Source of the DNA: Faecalibacterium sp. I4-1-79 | GTDB taxonomy: Bacteria > Bacillota > Clostridia > Oscillospirales > Ruminococcaceae | Direction: 5' to 3' | Assembly (NCBI RefSeq): GCF_023347235.1 | Contig: NZ_CP094467.1 | Coordinates: 2,790,001 to 2,854,000, forward strand | Length of the DNA: 64,000 nt | Part shown: one piece after another, positions 38,111 through 47,382 of the stretch | Numbering within the stretch: the first letter of the stretch is position 1 | Layout: each line of letters begins with the position of its first letter | Position numbers and translations under genes: made by a program | Notes under the pieces: model-generated | What the model was told of the DNA's origin: nothing | What the model saw: the letters and a program-made list of their open reading frames with translations, nothing else | The model's database searches: none

Positions 38111-39658
38111 ATGAAGAACGCGAAAATTTCCCGCCGCAGCTTCCTGAAGGCCGGTGCCGTTGCATCGGCAGTGGGCATGCTGTCGGCTGCCCCCGTAGCC
38201 GCTCACGCCGCCGAGACGGATGCTTCTGCCGCAGCAGACGAAGAGAACGGTCTGCTGGACGTGTTCAAAAAGCCCAAGTACGTTTTCCTGCTCATTGGCG
38301 ACGGCATGGGCACTGCCCAGATCCAATCCGCACGCTTCTACAAGGGCACCGTGGACAACAATGGCGCTGTGACCGAGGCTGACCTGAGCTTTACCAGCTT
38401 CCCGCAGGTGGGCAGCGTGACCACCTATGACAGCACCTCCTTCTGCCCGGACTCCGCTTCCACCGCCACCTCCATCGCCACCGGCCACAAGACCGAGAGC
38501 GGTGTCATCAATATGTGCCCGTGGACCCGCGATGTGCCCTACGAGACCATCGCCGAAAAGCTGCACGCCCAGAAGGGCTATAAGGTGGGCGTCATCTCCA
38601 CCGTGAACATCGACCACGCCACCCCCGCTGCCTTCTATGCCCACCAGAAAACCCGCAAGAACTACTACGAGATCGGCGTGGAGCTGGCAAATTCCGGCTT
38701 TGAGTACTTTGCCGGCGGCGAGTTCCAGAAGGTGAACGGCGACGGTACCGGCCCCGACAACCATACCGTGGCTGCCAACGCCGGTTACAACGTGGTCACT
38801 ACCCAGGCCGGTGCAGCGGCTCTGACCGCCGGTGCAGGCAAGACCCTGATCATTGCCGAGAATCTGGGCGATGGCAAGGCCATGAACTACGCCATGGACG
38901 CTGCCAGCGGCGAGTGGCAGCTGACTGACTATGTCAAGAAGGGCATCGAGCTGCTGAACAACAAGAAGGGCTTCTTTATGATGACCGAGTCCGGCAAGAT
39001 CGACTGGGCCTGCCACGCCAACGACGCCGCTGCTTCCATCCACGATGTGCTGGAGATGAGCAACGCCGTGCAGGCTGCGGTGGACTTCTATAATGAGCAC
39101 CCCAACGAGACCCTGATCCTTGTCACCGCCGACCACGAGACCGGCGGCATGGCCATCGGCTACAAGACCACCAACTACGACACCTTCCTGACCAATCTGG
39201 CTCACCAGAAGATGTCCTACGCAAAGTTCGATGCCACCTATGTGCAGGGCTACATTGCCAACAAGACCCCCTTCGAGACTGCCATGCAGGATGTGAAGAA
39301 CGTCTTTGGGCTGACCCTGCCCACCGATCCCGCTGCCGCCAGCGCAGGCAAGCTGCTGCTGACCGACTACGAGGTGGAGAACCTGCGCAAGGCTTACGAG
39401 CGCACCCTGCAGGTGGGCTCCTCCAGCCAGAGCAAGATGAGCCAGCAGGACTACGAGCTGTACGGTACCTACATCCCCTTCAGCATGGCTGTCTGCCACA
39501 CCATCAACCACAAGTCCGGTATGGACCATACCACCTATGCCCACACCGGTGCCATGGTCAACGTGTACGCCATGGGTGTCGGCGCCGAGAAGTTCGGCGG
39601 TGTGTACGACAATACCGAGATCTACCACAAGCTGGCTGAGCTGACCAAGGTTCAGTAA
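38111..39658 (+). CDS. Tat-exported alkaline phosphatase
   Basis: A 515-residue secreted alkaline phosphatase (PF00245 type). The signal has SRRSFLK (residues 7-13), a hydrophobic core and a probable cleavage after AHA near residue 33. The catalytic core shows LLIGDGMGTAQ, the nucleophile serine in PDSASTATSIATGHKT, and the metal site TADHETGG. It releases phosphate from organic monoesters outside the membrane and needs Zn and Mg, which fits Tat export of a folded protein. The start at 38111 follows GAGAGGA. A Pho-box-like repeat array lies upstream. It is monocistronic with a strong terminator. Confidence 0.94.
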   Translation: MKNAKISRRSFLKAGAVASAVGMLSAAPVAAHAAETDASAAADEENGLLDVFKKPKYVFLLIGDGMGTAQIQSARFYKGTVDNNGAVTEADLSFTSFPQVGSVTTYDSTSFCPDSASTATSIATGHKTESGVINMCPWTRDVPYETIAEKLHAQKGYKVGVISTVNIDHATPAAFYAHQKTRKNYYEIGVELANSGFEYFAGGEFQKVNGDGTGPDNHTVAANAGYNVVTTQAGAAALTAGAGKTLIIAENLGDGKAMNYAMDAASGEWQLTDYVKKGIELLNNKKGFFMMTESGKIDWACHANDAAASIHDVLEMSNAVQAAVDFYNEHPNETLILVTADHETGGMAIGYKTTNYDTFLTNLAHQKMSYAKFDATYVQGYIANKTPFETAMQDVKNVFGLTLPTDPAAASAGKLLLTDYEVENLRKAYERTLQVGSSSQSKMSQQDYELYGTYIPFSMAVCHTINHKSGMDHTTYAHTGAMVNVYAMGVGAEKFGGVYDNTEIYHKLAELTKVQ

Positions 39659-39718
39659 GTAATATATCTTGATTTTTCCGCTCCACTTTTCCACAACCAA
39701 GCCGCAAAATGTGCAAAA

Positions 39719-39765
39719 CCCTCCCTGCCGGCAACGCAAAGACTGCGCCCGGCGGGGAGGGTTTT
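39719..39765 (+). terminator. Terminator of the alkaline phosphatase gene
   Basis: CCCTCCCTGCCGG pairs with CCGGCGGGGAGGG (one mismatch) and is followed by TTTT. Confidence 0.75.
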
Positions 39766-39766
39766 G

Positions 39767-39795
39767 TTGTAATGCGGCGAAAAATGTGTTACAAT
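39767..39795 (+). promoter_or_regulatory. Promoter of the small toxin-like gene
   Basis: TTGTAA (39767-39772) and TACAAT (39790-39795) are exactly 17 bases apart. Transcription should start near 39802, just before a 5' stem ACCGCC-gtaa-GGCGGT. Confidence 0.75.
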
Positions 39796-39888
39796 GGATT
39801 TACCGCCGTAAGGCGGTGAAAGGTGCTGTGTCGAAAACGCAGGCGGCTGCTCTTACCGACAGGAGTTTGTTCCACGGTGACCCATGGA

Positions 39889-39942
39889 ATGAACGGAATG
39901 CCGAGGGGCAGGCTTATTTTGAAGTCATCCCCTTACTTGTAG
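39889..39942 (+). CDS. Possible 17-residue leader peptide
   Basis: A short frame (MNGMPRGRLILKSSPYL) ends 25 bases before the toxin-like ORF and overlaps the sequence that pairs with its ribosome binding site. Translation of it could open the site, as in Mok/Hok. Evidence is positional only. Confidence 0.25.
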   Translation: MNGMPRGRLILKSSPYL

Positions 39943-39960
39943 CATTACGAGGAAGGGGGG
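39929..39960 (+). promoter_or_regulatory. Sequestered ribosome binding site of the toxin-like gene
   Basis: CCCCTT (39929-39934) can pair with AAGGGG (39953-39958), the Shine-Dalgarno region of the ORF at 39967. Confidence 0.55.
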
Positions 39961-39966
39961 AGTTGC

Positions 39967-40110
39967 ATGACCTTGTCGGAAGTGATGCTGTTGCTGACTT
40001 TGTTAGCGACAGTGGCAGCGTTGATCGTTGATGTAGTAAACACTACATTTGACATCGCGTGGAAAATCTCTCATGACAAATCGAACGATGACAACAAGAA
40101 AAGCAAGTAA
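39967..40110 (+). CDS. Small hydrophobic peptide, probable type I toxin
   Basis: A 47-residue peptide: one transmembrane helix (about residues 4-25, MTLSEVMLLLTLLATVAALI) and a charged tail (ISHDKSNDDNKKSK). Size, topology and basic/acidic tail match holin-like type I toxins of Firmicutes. It has its own promoter, a 165-base 5' leader with a sequestered ribosome binding site, and a 3' end overlapped by a convergent antisense RNA gene. Action would be membrane depolarisation when the antisense fails. The exact family was not searched. A small neutral membrane peptide is the alternative. Confidence 0.65.
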   Translation: MTLSEVMLLLTLLATVAALIVDVVNTTFDIAWKISHDKSNDDNKKSK

Positions 40111-40212
40111 CCGCCACACGCTTCCCCAAGCTAACGGTCACTTGCTTTCTTTACTCTTAGGAACAAGCGATCGCCGGTAACGGGTAGCCGTTTGCCGACC
40201 AGCGCCTTTTCT
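40097..40212 (-). ncRNA. Antisense RNA, probable antitoxin
   Basis: From the promoter at 40246-40219 a minus-strand RNA of about 115 bases would cover the toxin 3' UTR and the last codons. It ends with GCAAGTGACCG...CGGTTACTTGC (one G-U pair) followed by TTTTCTTG, a rho-independent terminator inside the toxin 3' end. This is the TxpA/RatA-like arrangement. Confidence 0.65.
40175..40212 (+). terminator. Terminator of the toxin-like mRNA
   Basis: CGGTAACGG-gta-GCCGTTTGCCG forms an imperfect stem followed shortly by CCTTTTCT. It coincides with the 5' part of the antisense RNA. Confidence 0.5.
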
Positions 40213-40218
40213 ACTTCT

Positions 40219-40246
40219 ATTATAGCGCATCTGCGCCAATTGTCAA
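40219..40246 (-). promoter_or_regulatory. Consensus promoter of the antisense RNA
   Basis: Perfect TTGACA (40246-40241) and perfect TATAAT (40224-40219) are separated by 16 bases on the minus strand. No protein gene starts downstream on that strand. Confidence 0.85.
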
Positions 40247-40257
40247 TGCTGAATGCT

Positions 40258-40707
40258 TCAGACCTTCATTTCGGGAAAGCCCTCCAGCTTGGAGGTGCAG
40301 TGGGGGCAGCGCACAGCCTTGATGGAAATTTCGCTCTGGCAGTAGGGGCACACCTTGGTGGTGGGCTCCTCCGGTGCGGCGGGCTCCTCGGGCTTTTTGT
40401 GCAGGGAGTTGACAAACTTGATTACAACAAACAGTACGAAGGCCACGATGAGGAAGTTGATGATGGAGTTGACGAACTCGCCAATCTTGATGCTGGAGCC
40501 GCCCAGACCAATGACCACGTCGGAAAAATCTGCCTTGAAGAACAGGCCGATCAGCGGGTTGATGATGTCCTCCACCAGCGCGGTGACGATGGCGGTGAAG
40601 GCACCGCCGATGACAACGCCCACTGCCATGTCCAGCACGTTGCCGCGCATGGCAAATGCCTTGAACTCTTCAAGGAACTTTTTGATGCCGCTTTTTTTCT
40701 CTTCCAT
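40258..40707 (-). CDS. mscL: Large-conductance mechanosensitive channel with zinc ribbon
   Basis: A 149-residue MscL. The N-terminal amphipathic helix and TM1 ([20 protein letters not shown]) and TM2 ([18 protein letters not shown]) are typical, as is length to about residue 108. The C terminus then adds a CPYC...CPHC zinc ribbon (Cys120, 123, 134, 137). MscL is a homopentamer that opens on osmotic downshock. The zinc ribbon is an accessory seen in some Firmicutes and could bind a partner or stabilise the cytoplasmic bundle. Ribosome binding site: AAGGAGCG. Confidence 0.94.
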   Translation of the reverse strand: MEEKKSGIKKFLEEFKAFAMRGNVLDMAVGVVIGGAFTAIVTALVEDIINPLIGLFFKADFSDVVIGLGGSSIKIGEFVNSIINFLIVAFVLFVVIKFVNSLHKKPEEPAAPEEPTTKVCPYCQSEISIKAVRCPHCTSKLEGFPEMKV

Positions 40708-40845
40708 AGATAAACCGCTCCTTCTTGTTCCCTTTTTTTACCGCAAGGGGTTCTTTTATTTTTATAATAGCGTATGGCGCGGCGATTTGCAAGCGTAAAA
40801 CAGCCCATTTTATAGAAAATAAAAAGCAGCCTCTCCCGTGAAAAA

Positions 40846-40881
40846 ACGATCCCGGAAAATCCGTAGACTTTCCGGGATCGT
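40846..40881 (-). terminator. Terminator of the secreted Ig-like protein gene
   Basis: ACGATCCCGGAAA and TTTCCGGGATCGT form perfect arms; TTTTTT follows on the minus strand. Confidence 0.8.
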
Positions 40882-40908
40882 CCTATTCAAAAATAGTTTT
40901 CCGCTGGT

Positions 40909-41943
40909 TTATGCTGCGGGCTGCTCTGCCGCTTGTTCGGCGGGCTGGGGATCAGCAGTCACCGTAATGGTGCGGCTGATGCTGCCGCAGGAGTAGTTCC
41001 CCCCTGCCTTGGCAGTCTGGGTGTAGGTGCCGGGCTCGGTGGGCACGCCGTTTATTTTGCTGCTGAAGCACAGGAAGGTCTTTTTCTTGTAGGTGTAATT
41101 CACCTTGCCGTTTTCAGCCACCTGTCCGTCCGAAATGACCTTGGCGGTCAGATCGGCGTTTTGCAGCTGGGAGACGGTCATGCTGGACGGGGCATCGGCT
41201 GCCCAGCTCAGGCTGACGTTTTCAGTCTTGGGCTTGATCTTGAACATGGCAAACCCGGCGGCGTTGATGTCGCTGCTTTCCAGCGCGATGGCACCGGCAA
41301 AGTACTTGCCGCTGTCTTTAGGCTGCTCGTCCAGATAGATGCGGCTCAGCGCGCCCTCGGGCAGATACTTGCGGATCAGGCTCAGCGCCAGCTTCATGCC
41401 GTTGGAAACGTTTTTCACGGTGGTCAGGTAGCTGGCCGGGACAAAGAAGCTGACGGTGTCCATTACCGACACCACCTCGTCCGCGACCCGCAGCAGCACG
41501 CTGACATCGTTGCCATCGATCAGCTGCTTGAGGTAGCTGTATACGTTGAATTCCTCGGCCTGATCCGGGGTCTGGGACATCTTTTTGGGCAGGGGGATCA
41601 GCTTAAGCAAAGTGCGCAGCTTATCCGAGATCATCAGGGTCACATAGCCGTAGGCTTCGCCGCTGGTGCCCAGCACCACAGCGATATACTGGGTGTTTTC
41701 GGGCCGGGTCTCCACCTCCAGCTTATAATCGGAACCATAGACAAGGTTGCCGGTCGCCCGGATGCGGATGTTGACGATATCATTTTCATCCTCTGCCGCG
41801 CTCAGCGCTGCGGCATCGGGCAGTTCCTCGCTGACAACAGCGGTGCTTTCCGGCTGCTGCGCTGCCGCCGAGGCGGGCATTGCCAGCACACCAAGCATCA
41901 TGCTGACCGCGAGCAGGAGCGAGATCCATCGTTTGGCCTTCAT
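40909..41943 (-). CDS. Secreted hypothetical protein with C-terminal Ig-like domain
   Basis: A 344-residue exported protein. The Sec signal peptide (MKAKRWISLLLAVSMMLGVL then ASA-A) is cleaved near residue 26. The body is mixed alpha/beta with no recognised catalytic motif. The last 80 residues resemble a bacterial immunoglobulin-like fold (VPTEPGTYTQTAKAGGNYSC, TITVTAD). There is no LPXTG or membrane anchor, and the end is Pro/Ala/Glu-rich (PQPAEQAAEQPAA). The start at 41943 follows AAAGGAGG. A cell-envelope role is inferred only. Confidence 0.78.
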   Translation of the reverse strand: MKAKRWISLLLAVSMMLGVLAMPASAAAQQPESTAVVSEELPDAAALSAAEDENDIVNIRIRATGNLVYGSDYKLEVETRPENTQYIAVVLGTSGEAYGYVTLMISDKLRTLLKLIPLPKKMSQTPDQAEEFNVYSYLKQLIDGNDVSVLLRVADEVVSVMDTVSFFVPASYLTTVKNVSNGMKLALSLIRKYLPEGALSRIYLDEQPKDSGKYFAGAIALESSDINAAGFAMFKIKPKTENVSLSWAADAPSSMTVSQLQNADLTAKVISDGQVAENGKVNYTYKKKTFLCFSSKINGVPTEPGTYTQTAKAGGNYSCGSISRTITVTADPQPAEQAAEQPAA

Positions 41944-42031
41944 ACGAAAACCTCCTTTGTTGTTTGGTATCTTACCCACATTTTACCGCAAAATAATCCT
42001 AGGGTCAATAACGGGATTCAAGCCGGGCGCA

Positions 42032-42259
42032 TCACTCCCCGATATAGGTAAAGCGGGGCTTTGTAACGCCGTCCCGGGTCACCGTTTCCAGCCACATGGC
42101 GGCGGGGCGCACCCACAGCCCGCCCTCGCCGTACAGGGCGCGGTACACCACCATCTCCTCCTCGGTCTCACTGTGGCGTGCTACGCCCAGCACCTGATAT
42201 TCGTTGCCTTTAAAGTGGCGGTAGCGCCCGGGGCGCACCGGATATTGCAGTTCCTTCAT
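42032..42259 (-). CDS. DUF1653 family protein
   Basis: A 75-residue protein matching the DUF1653 pattern: PGRYRHFKGNEYQVLGVARH, ETEEEMVVYRALYGE and LWVRPAAMWLE. These small cytoplasmic proteins are widespread and of unknown role. The start at 42259 follows GAAGGGAA. It lies between a secreted protein gene and dnaK with no clear operon partner. Confidence 0.88.
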   Translation of the reverse strand: MKELQYPVRPGRYRHFKGNEYQVLGVARHSETEEEMVVYRALYGEGGLWVRPAAMWLETVTRDGVTKPRFTYIGE

Positions 42260-42287
42260 AACTGTTCCCTTCTCTTGCTTCAAAAAA

Positions 42288-42318
42288 GGGCTGCTGCGCC
42301 GGGCGGGTGCAGCAACCC
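42288..42318 (-). terminator. Terminator of dnaK
   Basis: GGGTTGCTGC and GCAGCAGCCC pair on the minus strand (one G-U), followed by TTTTTTG. Confidence 0.7.
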
Positions 42319-42333
42319 ATAAACCTTATTATA

Positions 42334-44151
42334 TTACAGCGTGCTGTCCGTTCCATCGCCGGGGGTCTGCTCGGCAGAGTACAGCAGCATCAGGTGGTTG
42401 GCCGAGGCTTCCAACTGGCTCTTAGCCTGCCGCAGGGCGGCTTCCTCGGTCTCGTTCATCTTTTCGGGCTTATCCTTGCGCAGGCAGCGGCGCAGGTTGG
42501 CAAGGTCGGCCTTCACGCGGGCCTTTTCGTCCTTGTCCAGCTCTTTTTTGCACTTGGAAAGCGCTTCATCCACCTTGTAGGCCAGCACCTCGGCCTGATT
42601 GTGCAGCTCCAAGCGCTCCTTGCGGCGGCTGTCCTCGGCCTCATAGGCGGCGGCATCTGCCATAGCACGCTGGATCTCGTTTTCGGAAAGGTTGGTGCTG
42701 CCGGTGATGGTGATGTTCTGCTCCCGCCCGGTGGCAAGGTCTTTCGCAGATACCTTCACCACACCGTTCACGTCGATATCAAAGGTGACCTCGATCTGGG
42801 GCTTGGACGAAAAGCTTGCCCGGATGCCGTTCAGTTTGAATTTGCCAAGGGACTTATTGTCCCGCGCAAAGTGGCGCTCGCCCTGCAGAACGTTGATCTC
42901 CACGCTGGTCTGCATGGGACGGGCGGTGGTAAAGATCTGGCTCTTGCGGGTGGGGATCATGCTGTTGCGGGTGATCAGCGGGGTGGCGACCCCGCCCAGC
43001 GTCTCGATGGACAAGGTCAGCGGGGTCACGTCCATCAGCACCAGTCCCTGCGCTGCCGCACCGGTGGCACCCGCCAGCTTGCCGCCGCCCTGCAGCAATG
43101 CACCCTGCACCGCTGCACCCATGGCGACGCATTCGTCCGGGTTCAGGCTGTGGCTGGGCTCCTTGCCCAGCAGCTCCCGCACCTGCCGCTCCACGGCGGG
43201 CATCCGGGTGCTGCCGCCCACCAGCAGCACCTTGCCCAGCTGACTGGCAGAGATGCCGGCATCCCGCAAAGCGTTCTGCACCGGGGTCACGGTGCGGGAC
43301 AGCAGGTCTCCGGTCATCATCTCGAACTGCGGGCGGGACAGGGCGATATCCAAGTGATGGGGCCCGTCCTTGCCCACCGCGATAAAGGGCAGGTTCAGCT
43401 GGGCAGAGGGCGCACTGGAAAGCTCCTTCTTGGCCTTTTCCGCCTCCTCCTTCAGCCGTCCCATGGCGGCGGGGTCGCGGGTCAGGTCGATGCGGTCAGA
43501 CTTTTTGAACTCTGCCACTGCATACTCCACAATGCGCTGGTCAAAGTCGTCGCCGCCCAGATGGGTGTCGCCGCCGGTGGCAAGCACCGTAAAGGTGCCG
43601 TCCTCGATCTCGATGATGGACACATCAAAGGTGCCGCCGCCAAGGTCGTAGACCAGGATCTTCTGCGCGGCTTCGTTGTCCAGACCGTAGGCTACCGCGG
43701 CGGCGGTAGGCTCGTTGATGATGCGCAGCACGTTCAGCCCCGCAATGCGGCCTGCATCCTGCGTGGCTTTGCGCTGGCTGTCATCAAAATAAGCGGGCAC
43801 GGTGATGACGGCTTCGGTGACCGGCTCGCCCAGATAGCTCTCGGCGTCCCGGCGGATCTTGGCAAGGATCATGGCGCTGATCTCCTGCGGGGCAAGGTCC
43901 TTGCCGTCAATGTGCGCCCGGTAGTCCGAACCCATGTACCGCTTGATGCTGGAGATCGTGCGCCCGGAATTCGTGGCGATCTGGCGCTTTGCCGCGCCGC
44001 CAACCAGACGCTCGCCGTCCTTGGTAAAGGCCACCACACTGGGGGTGGTGCGCTCGCCCTCTGCATTGGTGATGACCACGGGCTTGCCGCCCTCCACCAC
44101 CGCCACACAGGAATTGGTCGTGCCCAGATCAATGCCGATCACTTTGCTCAT
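42334..44151 (-). CDS. dnaK: Hsp70 chaperone DnaK
   Basis: A 605-residue Hsp70. Nucleotide-binding signatures are all present: [14 protein letters not shown] (residues 5-18), [13 protein letters not shown] (about 174-186) and [11 protein letters not shown] (about 317-327). The substrate-binding domain begins near [14 protein letters not shown], and a helical lid reaches residue 590. It folds nascent and stressed proteins with DnaJ and GrpE, but neither gene is adjacent here and no CIRCE operator is visible upstream. It could therefore be either the main DnaK in a dispersed arrangement or a second copy. The neighbour upstream encodes a Sel1-repeat protein. Confidence 0.95.
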   Translation of the reverse strand: MSKVIGIDLGTTNSCVAVVEGGKPVVITNAEGERTTPSVVAFTKDGERLVGGAAKRQIATNSGRTISSIKRYMGSDYRAHIDGKDLAPQEISAMILAKIRRDAESYLGEPVTEAVITVPAYFDDSQRKATQDAGRIAGLNVLRIINEPTAAAVAYGLDNEAAQKILVYDLGGGTFDVSIIEIEDGTFTVLATGGDTHLGGDDFDQRIVEYAVAEFKKSDRIDLTRDPAAMGRLKEEAEKAKKELSSAPSAQLNLPFIAVGKDGPHHLDIALSRPQFEMMTGDLLSRTVTPVQNALRDAGISASQLGKVLLVGGSTRMPAVERQVRELLGKEPSHSLNPDECVAMGAAVQGALLQGGGKLAGATGAAAQGLVLMDVTPLTLSIETLGGVATPLITRNSMIPTRKSQIFTTARPMQTSVEINVLQGERHFARDNKSLGKFKLNGIRASFSSKPQIEVTFDIDVNGVVKVSAKDLATGREQNITITGSTNLSENEIQRAMADAAAYEAEDSRRKERLELHNQAEVLAYKVDEALSKCKKELDKDEKARVKADLANLRRCLRKDKPEKMNETEEAALRQAKSQLEASANHLMLLYSAEQTPGDGTDSTL

Positions 44152-44233
44152 ACTGTTTCCTCTGTTTCTTGTCCGCCGTGTCTGCGGGCTGTTTTTTCTC
44201 CAGTCTATCTTACAGGACGGCTGTGACCATTTT

Positions 44234-45343
44234 TTAGTCCAATTGTAAAGATTCTATGTTATAGGCCGCCGGAGCCGTGGGCGGCTCGTGGGTCAGCGCG
44301 TAGAGCAGCTGTTCAGCCTCCTGTAACCAGCGGTCGGCGTCCGGCTCGTGCTCCCGCTGCAAAATGGTAAAGGCCTGCTTTGCCTCTGCCGCCTGCGCCA
44401 GCGCCTTTTTGCGGGAGGTGTAGCGCGTTTCAAACTGTGCCAGCCGCAGGCAGACCCGGGGCGTATACTCGATATCCGGCACCGCCGCCGCGTTCTGCCG
44501 CGCCCGGCGGTACCACAACAGCGCCTTGCCGTTGTCGCCCCGGGCGGCGCAGTCGTCACCAAGGTTCAAAAGGGCGATGGGCTCGCCGCTTTCGGCAGCA
44601 GCTTTCCACATCTTGCGTGCCTGCGCAGCGCTTTTGGGTACGCCGCGCCCCTGATACAGGCACTCGCCCAGCAGCGAGAGCCCGGCAGAATTTCCCTGCT
44701 CAGCGGCTTTCTGGTAGCACTCTGCCGCTGCCGCCCAGTGTCCGGCGCGGGCAGCGTCCTTACCGGCTTCGGCCTCCTCTGCGCCGGGGCCCTCCGGGGT
44801 GTGGCCTGCGTGCAACAGACCGTTGAGCAGCGCACCGTCCAGCGAGGCGGAATTGCTCCACGGGTCCAGCACCACGCCGTCGATGCCCGGGGTATCCAGC
44901 GCCAGCTGCATGGCCTGCTCCAAGGTGCGGTCAGCCATGGGGCGGCTGCCGGTACTGCGGTCCGCACCGGCCGCTGCCACCGAGGTGAACAGCGGCAGCC
45001 AGCAGCGCCCCTTATCGTTGCGCAGCGTCCACAAGGCAAGGCCATCGGCCTTTTCTGCCGGGATGGGGTGCTCCATCCACGGGGCGGGTGCCCCCTGCGC
45101 CGAAAGCGCCGTCTGCAGCGGCACCAGCACATGGGTCTCCAGCTCCAGCGCATAGTTCAACGCGCTCATCAAAGTCCAGAAGCTTTCCTCGTTCTGGCCT
45201 TTATACAGCCCCTGCACGGCCTGCTCGATGGCCGGGCAACCGGTGCCGCGCGGGCTGTACACCGGTGCGGTGCGGCTGCGGCGGCTGCCCACCGGGCGGA
45301 AGCGTACCCCGCCGTCTGTTCGTCTTGCCATTGTGTTCACCAT
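44234..45343 (-). CDS. SseB-like / Sel1-repeat protein
   Basis: A 369-residue cytoplasmic protein. Residues about 30-165 resemble an SseB-type domain ([32 protein letters not shown] and a central hydrophobic beta segment [10 protein letters not shown]). Residues about 195-300 hold Sel1/TPR repeats ([40 protein letters not shown]). The start at 45343 follows AGGGAAG. Sel1 proteins serve as protein-interaction scaffolds. It sits just upstream of dnaK with an 82-base gap, and a chaperone-linked role is inference only. Confidence 0.75.
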   Translation of the reverse strand: MVNTMARRTDGGVRFRPVGSRRSRTAPVYSPRGTGCPAIEQAVQGLYKGQNEESFWTLMSALNYALELETHVLVPLQTALSAQGAPAPWMEHPIPAEKADGLALWTLRNDKGRCWLPLFTSVAAAGADRSTGSRPMADRTLEQAMQLALDTPGIDGVVLDPWSNSASLDGALLNGLLHAGHTPEGPGAEEAEAGKDAARAGHWAAAAECYQKAAEQGNSAGLSLLGECLYQGRGVPKSAAQARKMWKAAAESGEPIALLNLGDDCAARGDNGKALLWYRRARQNAAAVPDIEYTPRVCLRLAQFETRYTSRKKALAQAAEAKQAFTILQREHEPDADRWLQEAEQLLYALTHEPPTAPAAYNIESLQLD

Positions 45344-45368
45344 ACTTCCCTATCAATATCAGCCCTAA

Positions 45369-45528
45369 GGTGTATCTGAAAACAAAGAAAATGACGAATA
45401 TTTCGCAAGCACAAGCGGGATTTAAGGCAAACAGCCGCAGGAATCCTTTGTGGATTTCAAGGCTGTTTAACGCAAAATCCAGCTGTGTTTGTAGAAATAG
45501 ACTAAATTTTCGACTTTTCAGATATACC
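45369..45528. mobile_element. 160-bp palindromic MITE-like repeat, long form
   Basis: The ends GGTGTATCTGAAAA and TTTTCAGATATACC are inverted repeats. A 107-bp block (45391-45497) with its own stem (GGATTT...AAACAGCC / GGCTGTTT...AAAATCC) lies inside. The short form without this block is at 53548-53600. Confidence 0.7.
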
Positions 45529-45642
45529 ATAGTATAACAGGATTTGGCAGCTTGTACAATGCAAAACGCAGCTGCAGCACTGGATTTTCAGTATACATCG
45601 CGTTATAATAAGGTGTATTTTGACTCCGAAGGAGGAATTTTT

Positions 45643-47382
45643 TTGAACCGGATGCTTGGCTACCTGAAGGGCTACGAGCGCGAAAGCGTGCTTGCACCGC
45701 TCTTTAAGATGCTGGAAGCCACCTTTGACCTGTTTGTGCCGCTGGTCATGGCGGATATCGTCAATGTGGGCATTGCAGCACATGACCTGCATTATATTCT
45801 GGTGCGGTGCGGCCTTTTACTGCTGCTGGCTTTCATCGGCCTTACCTGCAGCCTGACCGCGCAGTACTTTTCCGCCAAGGCGGCGGTGGGCTACTCCACC
45901 GCGCTGCGGCACGCCCTGTTTGCCCATATCCAGAGCCTGAGCTTTTCAGAGATGGATACGCTGGGCACCAGCACCCTCATTACCCGCATGACCAGCGACG
46001 TCAATCAGGTGCAAAGCGGGCTCAACCTGTTTTTGCGCCTGTTCCTGCGCAGCCCCTTTGTGGTGCTGGGCGCCATGGTCATGGCCTTTACGGTCAACGC
46101 CCGGGCGGCAATGATCTTTGTAGTCACCATCCCGCTGCTCAGCGTGGTGGTGTTCGGCGTGATGGTGATCACCCGGCCGCTGTATAAGACCGTGCAGACC
46201 CGGCTGGACCGGGTGCTGGGCCTGACCCGTGAGAACCTGACCGGCGTGCGCGTGGTGCGCGCCTTTGATAAGGAGCAGAGCGAGATCGACCGCTTTGAGG
46301 ATGCCAACGCCCTGCTGACCGGGATGCAGCTGCATGTCGGCCATTTTTCGGCGCTGATGAACCCGCTGACCTATGTGCTCATCAACCTTGCCATCGTGGC
46401 GCTGTTGTATGTGGGCAGCATTGAGATCAACGTGGGCGGCATGGCCTCCGGCGATGTCATTGCGCTGGTGAACTACATGAACCAGATCCTTGTGGAACTG
46501 GTAAAACTTGCCAACCTCATCGTGCAGATCAGCAAAGCGCTGGCCTGTGCTGGCCGTGTGCAGGCGGTGCTGGATACCAAACCCGGCATGACCTTCCCGG
46601 CAGAGCTGCTGGGCGAAGTGGCTGAGGACAAGACCGGCGATGCCGTGCGCTTTGACCATGTAGGCCTGACCTACGCCGGGGCGGGCGCACCCAGCCTGAC
46701 CGACATCAACTTTACCGCCAAAAAGGGCCAGACCATCGGCGTCATCGGCGGCACCGGCAGCGGCAAATCCAGCTTGGTGAACCTCATCCCGCGCTTTTAC
46801 GATGCCACTGAGGGCAGCGTGGAGATCTTTGGCCGCCCGGTGGCCAGCTACCCCCGGGACGCTTTGCGCGGCAGGGTGGCGGTGGTCATGCAGAAGGCGC
46901 AGCTCTTCGGCGGCACCATCCGCTCCAACCTTTTGTGGGGCAATAAGGATGCCACCGATGCCGACCTGTGGGCGGCGCTGGAAACAGCACAGGCCGCAGA
47001 CTTTGTGCGTGCAAAGCCCCTTGGGCTGGACGAGCCGGTGGAACAAGGCGGACGTAATCTTTCCGGCGGACAGAAGCAGCGGCTCACCATCGCCCGTGCG
47101 CTGGTGGGCAAGCCGGACATTTTGATTTTGGACGACAGCGCCAGCGCGCTGGACTACGCCACCGACGCCGCCCTGCGCAAGGCACTGGCGGCGCTGCCCG
47201 GGGCGCTGACCGTGTTCATCGTCAGCCAGCGTGCCGCCAGTTTGCAGCACGCCGACCAGATCTTGGTGCTGGATGACGGTCATCTGGTGGGCATCGGCAC
47301 CCACAGCGCACTGCGCAGCAGCTGCCCGGTGTACGAGGAGATCTACGAGAGCCAGTTCAAGAAAGGGGAGGCAGAAGCATGA
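45643..47382 (+). CDS. Heterodimeric ABC exporter subunit, degenerate ATP site
   Basis: A 579-residue half-transporter. Six membrane helices (about 15-320) precede an ATPase with Walker A GGTGSGKSS, canonical signature NLSGGQKQR and Walker B ILILDD. The catalytic base after Walker B is Asp instead of Glu, and the switch His is Gln (VSQRAAS). These changes mark the degenerate-site subunit of asymmetric exporters. The likely start is a TTG at 45643, 7 bases after GGAGG; an ATG at 45652 is possible. It overlaps its partner gene by ATGA. Confidence 0.92.
   Translation: MNRMLGYLKGYERESVLAPLFKMLEATFDLFVPLVMADIVNVGIAAHDLHYILVRCGLLLLLAFIGLTCSLTAQYFSAKAAVGYSTALRHALFAHIQSLSFSEMDTLGTSTLITRMTSDVNQVQSGLNLFLRLFLRSPFVVLGAMVMAFTVNARAAMIFVVTIPLLSVVVFGVMVITRPLYKTVQTRLDRVLGLTRENLTGVRVVRAFDKEQSEIDRFEDANALLTGMQLHVGHFSALMNPLTYVLINLAIVALLYVGSIEINVGGMASGDVIALVNYMNQILVELVKLANLIVQISKALACAGRVQAVLDTKPGMTFPAELLGEVAEDKTGDAVRFDHVGLTYAGAGAPSLTDINFTAKKGQTIGVIGGTGSGKSSLVNLIPRFYDATEGSVEIFGRPVASYPRDALRGRVAVVMQKAQLFGGTIRSNLLWGNKDATDADLWAALETAQAADFVRAKPLGLDEPVEQGGRNLSGGQKQRLTIARALVGKPDILILDDSASALDYATDAALRKALAALPGALTVFIVSQRAASLQHADQILVLDDGHLVGIGTHSALRSSCPVYEEIYESQFKKGEAEA

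Noticed and set aside
37991-39739. 582-residue minus-strand frame over the alkaline phosphatase
   Set aside because: Low-complexity Gly/His-rich shadow; the plus strand carries all phosphatase motifs.
42334-44151. CIRCE operator before dnaK
   Set aside because: No TTAGCACTC inverted repeat is present upstream of the start.
42307-44226. 639-residue plus-strand frame over dnaK
   Set aside because: Antisense shadow of DnaK.
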